The notes: generated from the letters alone by a model not told the origin. A stretch of DNA of 61,075 nt from Methylobacter sp. (GCA_030653985.1 JAURYJ010000085.1:1-61075); one strand, 5' to 3'. Counted from the first letter of the stretch, positions 17,394-26,854 are shown. A program made the numbers and translations.

Positions 17394-17675
17394 TTAGTTA
17401 TGCTTCTCGGCAACTGCTCCCTGCGTTGCTCTACCTCCTGCATCCTTGCAGTCGTTTCGGTACTGATGCACGGCAGCAGTTATCGCGGCAACAACGCTTT
17501 TATCGCTGTCGGAGCTAATACCGGGTACCGCTCGCGATACCGGCATTTCTGGAAAATAGCGCTGTACTACTGCCGACATCAGGACAATAGCGCCTACCAG
17601 CATGGTCAAAAACAGGAACACGATGCCCATCCCGGTAAACATTAATTCGATTCCGCTAGTCATTATTTCTGTCAT
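17394..17675 (-). CDS. oadG: Oxaloacetate decarboxylase gamma subunit
   Basis: The 93-residue protein has one transmembrane helix near the N-terminus (ELMFTGMGIVFLFLTMLVGA) and a polar C-terminal tail, the layout of OadG. This subunit anchors and assembles the alpha and beta subunits and speeds catalysis. It is the first gene of oadG-oadA-oadB. The spacing to oadA, 217 bases with a perfect inverted repeat, is unusually long for this operon. Confidence 0.88.
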   Translation of the reverse strand: MTEIMTSGIELMFTGMGIVFLFLTMLVGAIVLMSAVVQRYFPEMPVSRAVPGISSDSDKSVVAAITAAVHQYRNDCKDAGGRATQGAVAEKHN

Positions 17676-17787
17676 GGTTGATCACGTTTTTTAAAATGTT
17701 TAACTATTGCATTGTATCATAGGCAAAAATCATAACTAATCGATGTTTTTTCATGACAATTGGCAGATAGTCTTTTGGTTATGGGGT

Positions 17788-17845
17788 TGTGGGCGCGAAT
17801 TTATTCGCGCAGTGGCTTAAAAATGCGAATAAATTCGCGCCCACA
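17788..17845. repeat. Perfect 21-bp inverted repeat upstream of msrB
   Basis: TGTGGGCGCGAATTTATTCGC (17788-17808) is mirrored exactly at 17825-17845 with a 16-base loop. It shares the TGTGGG outer end with the inverted repeat at 29029-29084. It lies in the divergent oadG/msrB region. Confidence 0.75.
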
Positions 17846-17875
17846 TTATAAAGGGTTGTTATTAGGAGTAAAAAT

Positions 17876-18274
17876 ATGACAGAGAAAGAACGCGACGAAA
17901 ATGAACAGTGGCATGACAAATTAACGCCCGAGCAATTTAATATTTGCCGACTGAAAGCTACCGAGCCGCCGTTTACCGGCAAATACGCCGATTGCAAACA
18001 AGACGGCATTTATCACTGTATTTGCTGCGGCAATCCGTTATTCGATTCGGCGACTAAATATGATTCAGGTTCAGGTTGGCCGAGTTTTTGGGAGGTGCTG
18101 TCTGAACACGGTGTGGCTGAACATGTCGACGCTAGTCATGGGATGCGCCGGGTTGAAGTGACCTGTAGATCCTGCGATGCACATTTAGGCCATGTGTTTG
18201 AAGACGGCCCACAACCGACAGGTCTGCGTTACTGTATAAATTCTGCGGCCTTAGACTTAAAAGAAAGATTATGA
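17876..18274 (+). CDS. msrB: Peptide-methionine (R)-S-oxide reductase
   Basis: MsrB reduces methionine-R-sulfoxide in proteins, using thioredoxin. The 132-residue product shows ELTPEQ-like [10 protein letters not shown], two zinc CxxC pairs (CICC and CRSC), [13 protein letters not shown] and the catalytic cysteine in [16 protein letters not shown] lies before the ATG. Its stop overlaps the apeB start as ATGA, so the two are translationally coupled. It is the first gene of a three-gene repair/turnover operon. Confidence 0.95.
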   Translation: MTEKERDENEQWHDKLTPEQFNICRLKATEPPFTGKYADCKQDGIYHCICCGNPLFDSATKYDSGSGWPSFWEVLSEHGVAEHVDASHGMRRVEVTCRSCDAHLGHVFEDGPQPTGLRYCINSAALDLKERL

Positions 18275-19578
18275 GCGTTAGACAGCAGGTTCAAAACTTA
18301 CTGGATTTTATCGATGCCAGTCCCAGTCCCTGGCATGCGGTTAAAACCATTGAAGCGCAGCTTGCGACCCAAACTCCGGCGTGGGAGCGTCTTGACGAAA
18401 CCGCCAGATGGACATTGCAGCCGGGTGGGCGTTATTACGTGGTGCGTGACGATTCGTCTATCGTCCTGTTTGTACAGGGACAAAAACCGCTGGCTGAAAC
18501 CGGGTTTAAAATTATCGGCGCCCATACCGATTCTCCCGGCTTGAGAATCAAGCCGAATGCTGCCAGTAGCGGGGATGGCTTGTTAAGGCTGGGCGTCGAG
18601 ATTTACGGCGGGCCCATTTTGGCGACGTTCACCGACAGGGATTTAAGTCTTGCCGGTCGGATCGCTTATAAAAACGATCAGGACGACATAGCCAGTCTGC
18701 TGGTCAAATTCGATCAACCGTTGCTGCGCTTGCCTAATCTGGCAATACACATGAACAGAACCGTTAATGAAGATGGCCTGAAACTGCAAAAGCAGACCGA
18801 GTTGCCGTTGATCTTATCGGCATTGACCGAAGAACAGCTACCTCAAGCTTATTTTTCTGCATTACTGCAACAGCAAACAGGCGTGGCCGCTACGCGCATT
18901 TTATCCTGGGATTTAGCGGTGTACGACACCCAGAAAGGCGCTTTCTGGGGCGCGGAAAACCAGTTTTATGCCGATAGCCAACTGGATAATCTATCTTCCT
19001 GTCATGCCGCGTTGCAGGCATTGCTTTCCGGTGATACGCAGCCGGACACTACGCTGGTGTGCGCGTTCTTCGACCATGAAGAAATCGGCAGCCAAAGCAA
19101 TAAAGGCGCTGACGGCAGTTTTCTGCCCGATGTGCTCCAGCGCATAGCGCTTTCGACCGCAACCGACAACGAGGATTATGCCAGGGCGCTGGCGCAAAGC
19201 TTCATGATCAGCGCGGATATGGCGCATGCCTATCAGCCCAATTTCCCCAATGCCTACGATTCCGAGCATAAAGTCGGCGTCAATAAAGGCCCGGTGATTA
19301 AAATCAACGCCAATCAAAGCTACAGCTCGGAAAGCGTCTCCGTAGCGATGTTCGCCGACTGGTGCGAACAGGCCGAAGTGCCGTACCAGACCTATTCGCA
19401 CCGTTGCGATATGCCTTGCGGGAGCACCATCGGGCCGATTACGGCCGCAAAACTGGGCATACGCTCAATCGATGTCGGCAGCCCGATGTGGGCAATGCAC
19501 AGCATCCGAGAAAGCGCGGGGGTGCTGGATCATGATTACCTGATCAGAGTGATGAAACGGTTTTTTGTCGCGCGTTAA
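18271..19578 (+). CDS. apeB: M18 family aspartyl/leucyl aminopeptidase
   Basis: This 435-residue enzyme is a probable M18 metallo-aminopeptidase that removes N-terminal residues, often acidic, from peptides in the cytoplasm. Metal and catalytic motifs are visible: [41 protein letters not shown] and [10 protein letters not shown]. The start overlaps msrB by 4 bases and the stop overlaps alkB by 1 base (TAATG). Such tight packing implies coordinated translation. Confidence 0.93.
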   Translation: MSVRQQVQNLLDFIDASPSPWHAVKTIEAQLATQTPAWERLDETARWTLQPGGRYYVVRDDSSIVLFVQGQKPLAETGFKIIGAHTDSPGLRIKPNAASSGDGLLRLGVEIYGGPILATFTDRDLSLAGRIAYKNDQDDIASLLVKFDQPLLRLPNLAIHMNRTVNEDGLKLQKQTELPLILSALTEEQLPQAYFSALLQQQTGVAATRILSWDLAVYDTQKGAFWGAENQFYADSQLDNLSSCHAALQALLSGDTQPDTTLVCAFFDHEEIGSQSNKGADGSFLPDVLQRIALSTATDNEDYARALAQSFMISADMAHAYQPNFPNAYDSEHKVGVNKGPVIKINANQSYSSESVSVAMFADWCEQAEVPYQTYSHRCDMPCGSTIGPITAAKLGIRSIDVGSPMWAMHSIRESAGVLDHDYLIRVMKRFFVAR

Positions 19579-20162
19579 TGACGCCCAACTTAGCCCCTTT
19601 TGACGGCGAGCTTTATCTAATCAAACAATTTTACAGCTTGCCGGAGGCTGATTTGCTGTTTGCAAAGTTACATGCCGATTTGGCTTGGCAGGAAGAAGCC
19701 ATTTTTATCTACGGCAAGTGGGTTAAAGTGCCTCGCCTGATATGCTGGTATGGCGATCCCGGTGCCTGGTATAGTTATTCGGGCGTTAATCATCAGCCGA
19801 TGCCTTGGACTCCGGCGTTACAGGCAATCAGGGAGAAGTTGGAGCAGCAATGCCACTGTACTTTCAATAGCGTATTAGCCAATTTATACCGTGACGGTAA
19901 AGATTCGATGGGATGTCATGCCGATGATGAAAAACAGCTGGGGAAAAATCCGGTGATTGCGTCATTGAGCTTGGGCGATCAGCGCCTATTCAAGCTGCGT
20001 CATAAAAAAAGCCAAGAAAAACTGGATATAGTTTTAGGCCACGGCGATTTGTTAGTGATGTCCGGCACCTTGCAACATCACTGGATGCATACGCTGCCTA
20101 AAACCAAAAAAATGAAAATGCCTCGGATTAATTTGACGTTTCGGCAGATTAAGGTGGCTTGA
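19578..20162 (+). CDS. AlkB-like 2-oxoglutarate/Fe(II) DNA/RNA dealkylase
   Basis: The 194-residue protein belongs to the AlkB superfamily and is closer to ALKBH2/3-like bacterial forms than to E. coli AlkB. Iron ligands are the HxD in MGCHADDE and the His in HHWMHTLPKT. The 2-oxoglutarate-binding arginine is in RINLTFRQI. It repairs N-methylated bases by oxidation. It is coupled to apeB by TAATG. With tag at 4.1 kb, the window holds two alkylation-repair enzymes. Confidence 0.9.
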   Translation: MTPNLAPFDGELYLIKQFYSLPEADLLFAKLHADLAWQEEAIFIYGKWVKVPRLICWYGDPGAWYSYSGVNHQPMPWTPALQAIREKLEQQCHCTFNSVLANLYRDGKDSMGCHADDEKQLGKNPVIASLSLGDQRLFKLRHKKSQEKLDIVLGHGDLLVMSGTLQHHWMHTLPKTKKMKMPRINLTFRQIKVA

Positions 20163-20288
20163 TTCGCCGCGAAGACTCTAACTGGAGCTTCAAGAAAGAA
20201 AATAAAATTTCGTGTCTTCGGTTTTTTTTAATATAAACTTAAGTAGCGATTCATTACGCTTAAACTCAGTTACTTTAGCAATGAAAAA

Positions 20289-20402
20289 ATGAAGGCACAT
20301 CAACAAACGACTGAAGTCGTAAATGAACAAGATTTAGATGGAAAAAAAACAAATACAGCAAAAATGTCTATACTTATCCAATTAGCCTACGCACCAGAAT
20401 AG
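20289..20402 (+). CDS. Possible 37-residue leader ORF
   Basis: An ATG at 20289 opens a 37-codon frame that ends TAG at 20400-20402, immediately followed by the YfiR ATG. The product is polar, MKAHQQTTEVVNEQDLD and so on, ending SILIQLAYAPE. There is no clear ribosome binding site. The exact abutment with yfiR suggests translational coupling or a leader peptide, but it could be chance. Confidence 0.3.
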   Translation: MKAHQQTTEVVNEQDLDGKKTNTAKMSILIQLAYAPE

Positions 20403-20945
20403 ATGAATATTATCAATTTATTAGGTGTTTTTTTTAGCGTAGTCTTATTGCTTTCACAGCAGGTCATCGCTGATGATGCCAATGTCGAATATAAAGTAAA
20501 AGCCGGTTATTTATACAATTTCACCAAATTTATTACTTGGCCTGAGGATAGAAACGAAACCTTTAATCTTTGTATTGTCGGTGAAGATCCTTTTGGCACT
20601 TTAATAGACCCTATCGAACAGCGCACAGCTTTTGGACGACCTATTAAACTATTCAGGACGAATAGTCTCAATAAAAAGCAGCATTGCCATATTCTTTTTC
20701 TCAATGGCTCTATCAAAGATAAGCTGTTGATTAAAGGCATGTTGGTCATTGACGATACCCCTACATCATTAACCGTAGGCGAAAGTGAAGGATTTGCTGC
20801 TCAGGGGGGAATGATCGGTTTTGTTAACCGACTGGGTAAAATTAAATTACAGATTAACCTGAAAGCTCTGCAGCAGAGTGGTTTAAAAATCAGCGCAAAA
20901 TTATTGGAAGTTGCTGAGCTTATTGATGGAAAAAACAATGATTAA
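20403..20945 (+). CDS. YfiR family periplasmic regulator
   Basis: The 180-residue product has a signal peptide (LLGVFFSVVLLLSQQVIADD) and a YfiR-like (DUF4154) domain, opening with VKAGYLYNFTKFITWP, the family hallmark. In Pseudomonas YfiR binds the periplasmic part of the cyclase YfiN and represses it until redox or envelope stress releases it. Here the next gene is a cyclase with a periplasmic sensor region and overlaps it by 8 bases, so the same inhibitory pairing is inferred. Confidence 0.9.
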   Translation: MNIINLLGVFFSVVLLLSQQVIADDANVEYKVKAGYLYNFTKFITWPEDRNETFNLCIVGEDPFGTLIDPIEQRTAFGRPIKLFRTNSLNKKQHCHILFLNGSIKDKLLIKGMLVIDDTPTSLTVGESEGFAAQGGMIGFVNRLGKIKLQINLKALQQSGLKISAKLLEVAELIDGKNND

Positions 20946-23340
20946 ATTTATTCGTAATCTGTCAATAAATCACAAATTGCTACTCATTTTGTTGTTCTCC
21001 AGTATTACCTCTCTGCTGTTTGCCGGCCTGCTTTTGGTTGTGCTTGAGATTTCAGAGTTCCAGAAAAATACCCGGGATGATTTGTCAATTCTGGCTCAAA
21101 TGGTCGGTAATCGCAGTACCGCTGCATTAATGTTCGAGGACAGAGACTTGGCTAATGAAAATTTAGCTGTATTTAACAACCTGCCAGACGTGCAAGCGGC
21201 TTGTTTTTATGATGCGCAAGGCGCTGTTTTTGCACAATTACAGAAAAACAGGGATCAGGAATGGACCTGTCCTGTATCAGTTAAGGCTGAAGAAACCCGA
21301 TTTCAAGGCACTCATTTACGTATAGTTCAGCCAATCGTTGTCGATGCTGCGGAAGTCGGTGCCATTTATATTCAGGCCGATTTGACGCTGGCTTACTGGC
21401 GTAAAGTGCAATTTATAGGGCTGATATTTTTTGTGCTGGCGGGGGTATCGATACTCACCTTCTTCCTGTCAACCCCGCTGTTGAAGCTTATTTCCTCGCC
21501 GATCAAAAAGCTGGTCGATAAAGTTAAAAAAATTAGCGCGACACAAGATTATTCGTTGAGAGCAGATAAAGTGAATGATGATGAGTTAGGCGTTCTGGTT
21601 GACGCCTTTAATAGCTTGATTGCTACTGTTGCGGCTCAAAACCAGGCTTTGACGCTGGCAAAAGACCGTTATTTGGCGCTTTATGATGATAATCCGACGA
21701 TGGTATTTAATCTACAGATAGATGGTCGCATTTTATCGGTTAATCGTACCGGTGCCAGGCATTTGGGATTATCTGTTGACGAGGTGCAAGGTTGTTCGAT
21801 TTTTGATTTTGTTCATGGGGATGATTTGCCTATCATCCATGATTTGGTTGAATGTTGCTTGACGCGCCCTTTACGGGTCTATAAACAAGAGCTTAGACAG
21901 GTTTGTGATAAAGGCAGGATTATTTGGGTTAGGGCCACGGCGAGATTGGTTGAAAATGAACATCAGCAAAACAGTTTGTTGCTGGTGGGTGAAGATATAA
22001 CAGAAGCTCGCTTATTGAGTGAAAATATAGCTTATCAGGCGAGTCACGATGCCTTGACCGGCTTGGCTAATCGCAGTCAGTTTGATAGTTATATTAAGCA
22101 GGCAGTCACATGGGCTTATGCCGATAATTCGGAGCATGTTTTGTGCTATTTGGATTTGGATCAATTTAAAGTGGTTAACGATACCTGCGGGCATCTTGCC
22201 GGCGATGAATTGCTCAGACAGTTGGGTGATTTATTAAGGACACATATAAGGAAACAAGATTTTGTCGCCCGTCTGGGTGGTGACGAGTTTGGCGTGTTGA
22301 TGATTAATTGTTCATTAAATGAAGCATTTTTAGCGTGCGAAAATTTACGCGATTTGGTTAAAGATTTCCGTTTTGCCTGGGAAGATAGGAGTTTTACCAT
22401 CGGCGTGAGTATCGGTATTTCCGCGATAAACGGTTCCAGTGGTAATGCTGTCAACCTGCTTAAAGAGGCCGATTCCGCCTGCTATGTGGCGAAAGATAAT
22501 GGTCGAAACCGGGTGCATGTGTTTAGTCCTGATGATGAGGAGTTAGCGCTGAGACAGGGAGAAATGCAATGGGTAGAAAAAATTCAGCAGGGTCTGGAAC
22601 AAAACCGTTTTTGCTTGTATGGGCAGCCGATAGTAGCAATTACTGATCATGAAGAAGGTATGCATTTTGAAACCTTGGTTCGTTATCGGGACAATGATGG
22701 GGGCATTATTCCCCCCGGCGCATTTTTACCGGCGGCAGAACGTTATAACCTGGCGCCCTTGCTGGACCGTTGGGTGATTAGTCATTTGTTTGAATGGATA
22801 GCGACGAAGCCGGGCTTTATTGATCAGTTGTCGTTGTGTTCAGTCAATTTATCTGGACGGTCGTTGTCTGATGAAACTATGCTGGCGTTTATCTCAGAAC
22901 AATTCTCCCGGTGGGCCATTCCGGCGCATAAAATCTGTTTTGAGGTTACCGAAACCGCCGCTATCGCCAATTTATCCTATGCAACCAAATTTATTAAGCA
23001 ATTAAAAGAGCGCGGCTGTTTATTTTCATTGGATGACTTTGGCAGCGGTTTGTCTTCTTTTGCCTATTTAAAAAACCTGCCGGTCGATTATCTTAAAATT
23101 GACGGCCTGTTCGTTAAGGATATGCTGAATGATAAAGTCGATCTTGCGATGGTGAAATCAATTAACGAAGTCGGGCATGTTATGGGCAAAAAAACGATTG
23201 CCGAATTTGTTGAAAATGAACAAATCTTTAATTTGCTAAATGTTCTGGGCGTAGATTATGCGCAAGGCTACGGTATTGGAAAACCCGTGCCGCTGGATGA
23301 ACTAAAACTTATAAAACCCTTTATATCGGCATCAAAATGA
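20938..23340 (+). CDS. Membrane-bound diguanylate cyclase/phosphodiesterase (CHASE-HAMP-PAS-GGDEF-EAL)
   Basis: From the ATG at 20938 the protein has 800 residues. Two transmembrane helices (near residues 13-38 and 157-180) bracket a periplasmic CHASE8-like sensor. HAMP, PAS, GGDEF and EAL domains follow. The cyclase site RLGGDEFGVLM is intact, and RKQD five residues before GGDEF forms the inhibitory I-site. The EAL signature reads ETL (FETLVRYRD), but the other catalytic features (VNLSG, DDFGSGLSS, LKIDG, YAQGYGIGKP) remain, so both activities are possible. YfiR probably inhibits it. Its stop overlaps the TonB-receptor start. Confidence 0.93.
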   Translation: MIKFIRNLSINHKLLLILLFSSITSLLFAGLLLVVLEISEFQKNTRDDLSILAQMVGNRSTAALMFEDRDLANENLAVFNNLPDVQAACFYDAQGAVFAQLQKNRDQEWTCPVSVKAEETRFQGTHLRIVQPIVVDAAEVGAIYIQADLTLAYWRKVQFIGLIFFVLAGVSILTFFLSTPLLKLISSPIKKLVDKVKKISATQDYSLRADKVNDDELGVLVDAFNSLIATVAAQNQALTLAKDRYLALYDDNPTMVFNLQIDGRILSVNRTGARHLGLSVDEVQGCSIFDFVHGDDLPIIHDLVECCLTRPLRVYKQELRQVCDKGRIIWVRATARLVENEHQQNSLLLVGEDITEARLLSENIAYQASHDALTGLANRSQFDSYIKQAVTWAYADNSEHVLCYLDLDQFKVVNDTCGHLAGDELLRQLGDLLRTHIRKQDFVARLGGDEFGVLMINCSLNEAFLACENLRDLVKDFRFAWEDRSFTIGVSIGISAINGSSGNAVNLLKEADSACYVAKDNGRNRVHVFSPDDEELALRQGEMQWVEKIQQGLEQNRFCLYGQPIVAITDHEEGMHFETLVRYRDNDGGIIPPGAFLPAAERYNLAPLLDRWVISHLFEWIATKPGFIDQLSLCSVNLSGRSLSDETMLAFISEQFSRWAIPAHKICFEVTETAAIANLSYATKFIKQLKERGCLFSLDDFGSGLSSFAYLKNLPVDYLKIDGLFVKDMLNDKVDLAMVKSINEVGHVMGKKTIAEFVENEQIFNLLNVLGVDYAQGYGIGKPVPLDELKLIKPFISASK

Positions 23341-25457
23341 ATGTTAAATTGTCCATAATGATTAGCTGGTTAGCGACGATTAGCTACTTTAGTTCCTGTG
23401 ATGCCAGCGCTGAAGACTTAATGGACCTGTCTCTGGATGAGTTGGGTGCCATTGCCGTTACTTCTATTGCTACCGGCACCTCAAAGCCTATTTTTCAGTC
23501 CGCTGCAGTGACCAGCGTGATTACCGCCGAACAAATTAAATCGATGGGCGCGACCGAGTTGCATGAGGTATTGGAAACAGTGCCCGGAGTGCATGCTAGT
23601 CTTCAGGAAAATTCCTACGATTATAGTTACAGTATGCGCGGTATCCGTAATACCCAAAACTCTCAAGTGTTGATGCTATTAAACGGCACCCGTATTACCA
23701 CGCCTTTCAGTGGCACCTTAATGACAGGTACGGAGCTGCCTATCGAGGCTATTCAGCAAGTGGAGGTTATTCGGGGGCCAGGCTCTGCGCTGTATGGCGC
23801 GGATGCGTTTGCCGGCGTTATCAATATCATTACCAAAAAAGCCAAGGATATTAACGGTACCACGGTAGGTGGTCGGGTAGGAGATCATAATACTCAGAGC
23901 GGCTGGGGACAGCATGGTGCTCAGTGGGCAGGCTGGGACGTTGCGACCAGTCTCCAATATCAGCATACCAGTGGTGACAACGGGCGTATGCTTAATGCCG
24001 ATGCTCAAACCGGCTTTGATACGGCGTTTGGAACGCAAGCCTCTAATGCCCCAGGCGCGCTGAATACGCGCTATGAAACGCTTAACGGCCATCTTAATCT
24101 GCAGCGCAAGCATTGGGATATCGGTTTTTGGGCATTTAATTCAATGAACGCAGGCACCCGTGCCGGTGCTGCCGGAGCATTGGATCCAAATGGTGTTGGC
24201 AACGGTGAACAATATTTAGGCGATGTGCGTTTTTCCACTGAAAACTGGTTAGATAGCTGGGAACTGACGGCTCATGCCAGCTATCAGCAAGCTGATGTTC
24301 AGGCGCGACAATTACAACTTTTTCCTAAGAACACGGTGTTACCCATAGGTCCTGATGGGAATATTAATCTTTTAGCTGCACCCGTTTCATTTCCTAATGG
24401 TGTCAATAATAATTTAGGTCGAATAGAGAAGATTCCCGCAATTGAATTGAGCTCAATTTACACCGGACTGGATAATCATATACTGCGCTTTAGCACCGGC
24501 TTTCGCTATGAAGAAACTACGACCAGTGACAGTAGGAATTACGGCTATGGTGAGCCGTTACCTGCTGTGGTTAATGGTACGTTAACCAATGTAACGGGTA
24601 CGCCTTCTGTCTATTTGCCGGATACACATCGAAGCATCTGGTCTTTAGTCGCGCAGGATGAATGGCAACTCGCTGAAGATTGGCAGTTGACTGCGGGCTT
24701 GCGTTATGATGATTATTCTGACTTTGGCGGAACCGTCAATCCGCGTGTTGCTCTGATTTGGGACATTAATGAACAACTCACTAGCAAGCTTTTGTATGGA
24801 AAAGCGTTTAGAGCGCCCAATTTTGCAGAACAGTTTACCCAGAATAATCCGGTCGTGCTGGGCAACAAAAATTTAAAGCCCGAAACCATTAATACTTATG
24901 AATGGGCTATAGATTACCGGCCATTTTCAGCACTGAGAACCGCAGGTAATGTGTATTATTATCAAATTGACAATCTTATCGCGGCAGTGCCTGATTCAGG
25001 CAGACAAACAAATAGCTATCAAAATAGCGGCAATCAAAACGGTTATGGAACAGAGTTAGAATTTAACTGGCAAGTCGTTGAACAATGGAATGTAAAAGGC
25101 AATTACGCGTGGCAGCACGCCACTAACGAAGAAACCAATCGATTGGTGACGGGTGTACCCGAACATCAGGTTTATGTTGCTTTGCAGTGGCAATTTATGC
25201 CCAACTGGCAATTACAGCCGCAGCTTAACTGGATAGGGGGTAGAACCCGATTACCCGGCGATAACCGACAGTTGAGTGATTACGAAACCATTGATTTAAC
25301 ACTACGGGGTAAAAAAATGTTTGGGCATCTCAATCTTGCGGCGTCGTTACGCAATGCGTTCGATACTAATTATTATGAACCGGCGGCGTTCCAGTTGCCT
25401 CAAAATCTGCCTATGCCGGGAAGAAGCTTTTATCTTGAAGCATCGGTTAACTTTTGA
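23337..25457 (+). CDS. TonB-dependent outer-membrane receptor
   Basis: The 706-residue protein has a signal peptide ending near SAEDLMDLS, a plug domain (VTSVITAEQIKSMG, VLMLLNGTRI, VEVIRGPGSALYG) and a C-terminal 22-strand barrel ending in Phe. The plug resembles vitamin B12/colicin receptor types. The ATGA overlap with the cyclase gene is strong evidence for one transcript. The ligand is unknown. In the Pseudomonas YfiBNR system the outer-membrane partner is the lipoprotein YfiB, so this receptor may take that place (inference). Confidence 0.92.
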   Translation: MNVKLSIMISWLATISYFSSCDASAEDLMDLSLDELGAIAVTSIATGTSKPIFQSAAVTSVITAEQIKSMGATELHEVLETVPGVHASLQENSYDYSYSMRGIRNTQNSQVLMLLNGTRITTPFSGTLMTGTELPIEAIQQVEVIRGPGSALYGADAFAGVINIITKKAKDINGTTVGGRVGDHNTQSGWGQHGAQWAGWDVATSLQYQHTSGDNGRMLNADAQTGFDTAFGTQASNAPGALNTRYETLNGHLNLQRKHWDIGFWAFNSMNAGTRAGAAGALDPNGVGNGEQYLGDVRFSTENWLDSWELTAHASYQQADVQARQLQLFPKNTVLPIGPDGNINLLAAPVSFPNGVNNNLGRIEKIPAIELSSIYTGLDNHILRFSTGFRYEETTTSDSRNYGYGEPLPAVVNGTLTNVTGTPSVYLPDTHRSIWSLVAQDEWQLAEDWQLTAGLRYDDYSDFGGTVNPRVALIWDINEQLTSKLLYGKAFRAPNFAEQFTQNNPVVLGNKNLKPETINTYEWAIDYRPFSALRTAGNVYYYQIDNLIAAVPDSGRQTNSYQNSGNQNGYGTELEFNWQVVEQWNVKGNYAWQHATNEETNRLVTGVPEHQVYVALQWQFMPNWQLQPQLNWIGGRTRLPGDNRQLSDYETIDLTLRGKKMFGHLNLAASLRNAFDTNYYEPAAFQLPQNLPMPGRSFYLEASVNF

Positions 25458-25524
25458 TGTCTCTGATGCTGTTGACTTAAGAAATACAATCTACCTATGA
25501 ATCCCAAGCCTTATGTATCCAAAC

Positions 25525-25571
25525 CCAGCTTGAGACTCCTTTATCACCGGAGTTCAAAGCTGGCTTTGAAC
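25525..25571. terminator. Overlapping hairpins after the TonB-receptor gene
   Basis: CCAGCTTGAGACTCC (25525-25539) pairs imperfectly with GGAGTTCAAAGCTGG (25549-25563). An alternative stem, GTTCAAAGC with GCTTTGAAC (25552-25571), shares bases with it. The position between convergent genes suits termination, though no T-run follows. Confidence 0.4.
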
Positions 25572-25619
25572 AGCCAGGGTTGATGACTTGATACTGTGGA
25601 GGCTGAGCGATTACTCATG

Positions 25620-26405
25620 TTAACCTACCCAACTATTGCTTCCTAAGGTTTTGTCTGGCTTCTCAATTGGCCGGGTTTGTTCAAAACATCCTTCATTAGT
25701 GAGTAAGTTCCATATATCCGGTTTTTTTTCAGCTACACCCTCAAGTATATCCGTTATTTTTATCACAGCTGGCCATCGGTTGCCGTGATAATCGACCAGT
25801 GGACCAATTTTTATTAAAGTGATACCCAATGGTAATACAAAGCGAAAAAATGATGGCTCCATAGAGGCAAATAAATAGTGTATATCGTTTTCATGGCTTG
25901 CTTTAATGAAGCAAGAGATTAATGCGAGGGTAATAATATGGGGAAAGGTTCGTCGTTCGTTTAGTGTGAAATAATCCGGCCAAGTAGTGTTGATAGTCTC
26001 TAAGGTATTTACTTCATGTTTTCTTTTTTTAAATGCTTTCGAGACACAAAATCGTGATACTTCTCCCAGTTGCTTTCTATTAATAGATTGCATGATAGAA
26101 AAATCATCAATTTCACAATGTAGTTCAAGTGGAAATAATATGTCTGGATTATCGGTATCAGGAAGGATAAGGCGAACTGTCGCGGCATATTCTCCAGACT
26201 TGCGGTGACGAATCAGGTAATGAACCGATTGCGGGTCAAAGTCGTCAACTTCCAGATTATCAGGATAGTCCTCAGAATTTAAAAACTTATTTTCAATGCA
26301 GTACACTTGATAACGCAGTTTATACACTTCATTTTTAAGTTCAGCAGAGGTTGCCGGTATCATCTCAAAATATTCATTAAAATGAGCAATAATATTATTA
26401 GCCAA
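25620..26405 (-). CDS. PEP-CTERM/exosortase-associated acyltransferase
   Basis: This 261-residue GNAT-like protein matches the exosortase-associated acyltransferase family, related to N-acyl amino acid synthases. Features include FNEYFEMIPATSAEL, LRYQVYCIENKFLN, HYLIRHRKSGEYAATVRLIL and EVSRFCVS. Start is taken as TTG at 26405 because AGAGG lies just upstream and the family homology begins before the first internal ATG. Family members occur with exosortase and PEP-CTERM proteins and probably acylate an envelope component. No exosortase or PEP-CTERM gene is visible here, so it looks like an orphan copy. Confidence 0.88.
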   Translation of the reverse strand: MANNIIAHFNEYFEMIPATSAELKNEVYKLRYQVYCIENKFLNSEDYPDNLEVDDFDPQSVHYLIRHRKSGEYAATVRLILPDTDNPDILFPLELHCEIDDFSIMQSINRKQLGEVSRFCVSKAFKKRKHEVNTLETINTTWPDYFTLNERRTFPHIITLALISCFIKASHENDIHYLFASMEPSFFRFVLPLGITLIKIGPLVDYHGNRWPAVIKITDILEGVAEKKPDIWNLLTNEGCFEQTRPIEKPDKTLGSNSWVG

Positions 26406-26854
26406 GGGATTGCCTCTTGTTTGATCAGGTGGAATAACGGTTTAATTTCAAAATTATTTTGAATAGCTTAGAGCTGTTGGGTAGGGGGTTGTACATTATG
26501 CAATCTGAAATTCTTCGGTTGACAACAATAAGCCAGCTGGTATCAAGGTGATAAAGGGATTTTTCAGAAAATCACTGCTTGTTTCCGCTCCTGGAAAACT
26601 TCAACCGAGTATAGTTTCTATCGGAATAAAAAGCTATCGAGGTGTAGGTTCTGAGTTCATTCGCATGTCTGATCAGGGAAGAAAGATACCACGTTGAACT
26701 GATGAACAAAAACAAGATTTTACTTGTTGAGTTATATTTCCTGAGCGTGATCTACGGTAAAATAATTCGCTATCTTGTGGACTAAAAATTTCAATGATTG
26801 AGATTCTTTAAAGCAAATTCAATACGATACATAAACGGTAATCAAGGATAAAAA
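26406..26854. other. 449-bp intergenic region between divergent genes
   Basis: No ORF, strong palindrome or RNA was found. It must hold the promoters for the divergent acyltransferase and methyltransferase. The segment near 26760-26850 is AT-rich. Confidence 0.5.

Noticed and set aside
22645..22700. EAL domain judged inactive because the motif reads ETL
   Set aside because: The glutamate and later catalytic segments (VNLSG, DDFGSG, LKIDG, YAQGYG) are present, so loss of activity cannot be claimed.
26406..26854. Possible non-coding RNA in the 449-bp gap
   Set aside because: No strong stem-loops, terminator or conserved motif could be seen by eye.
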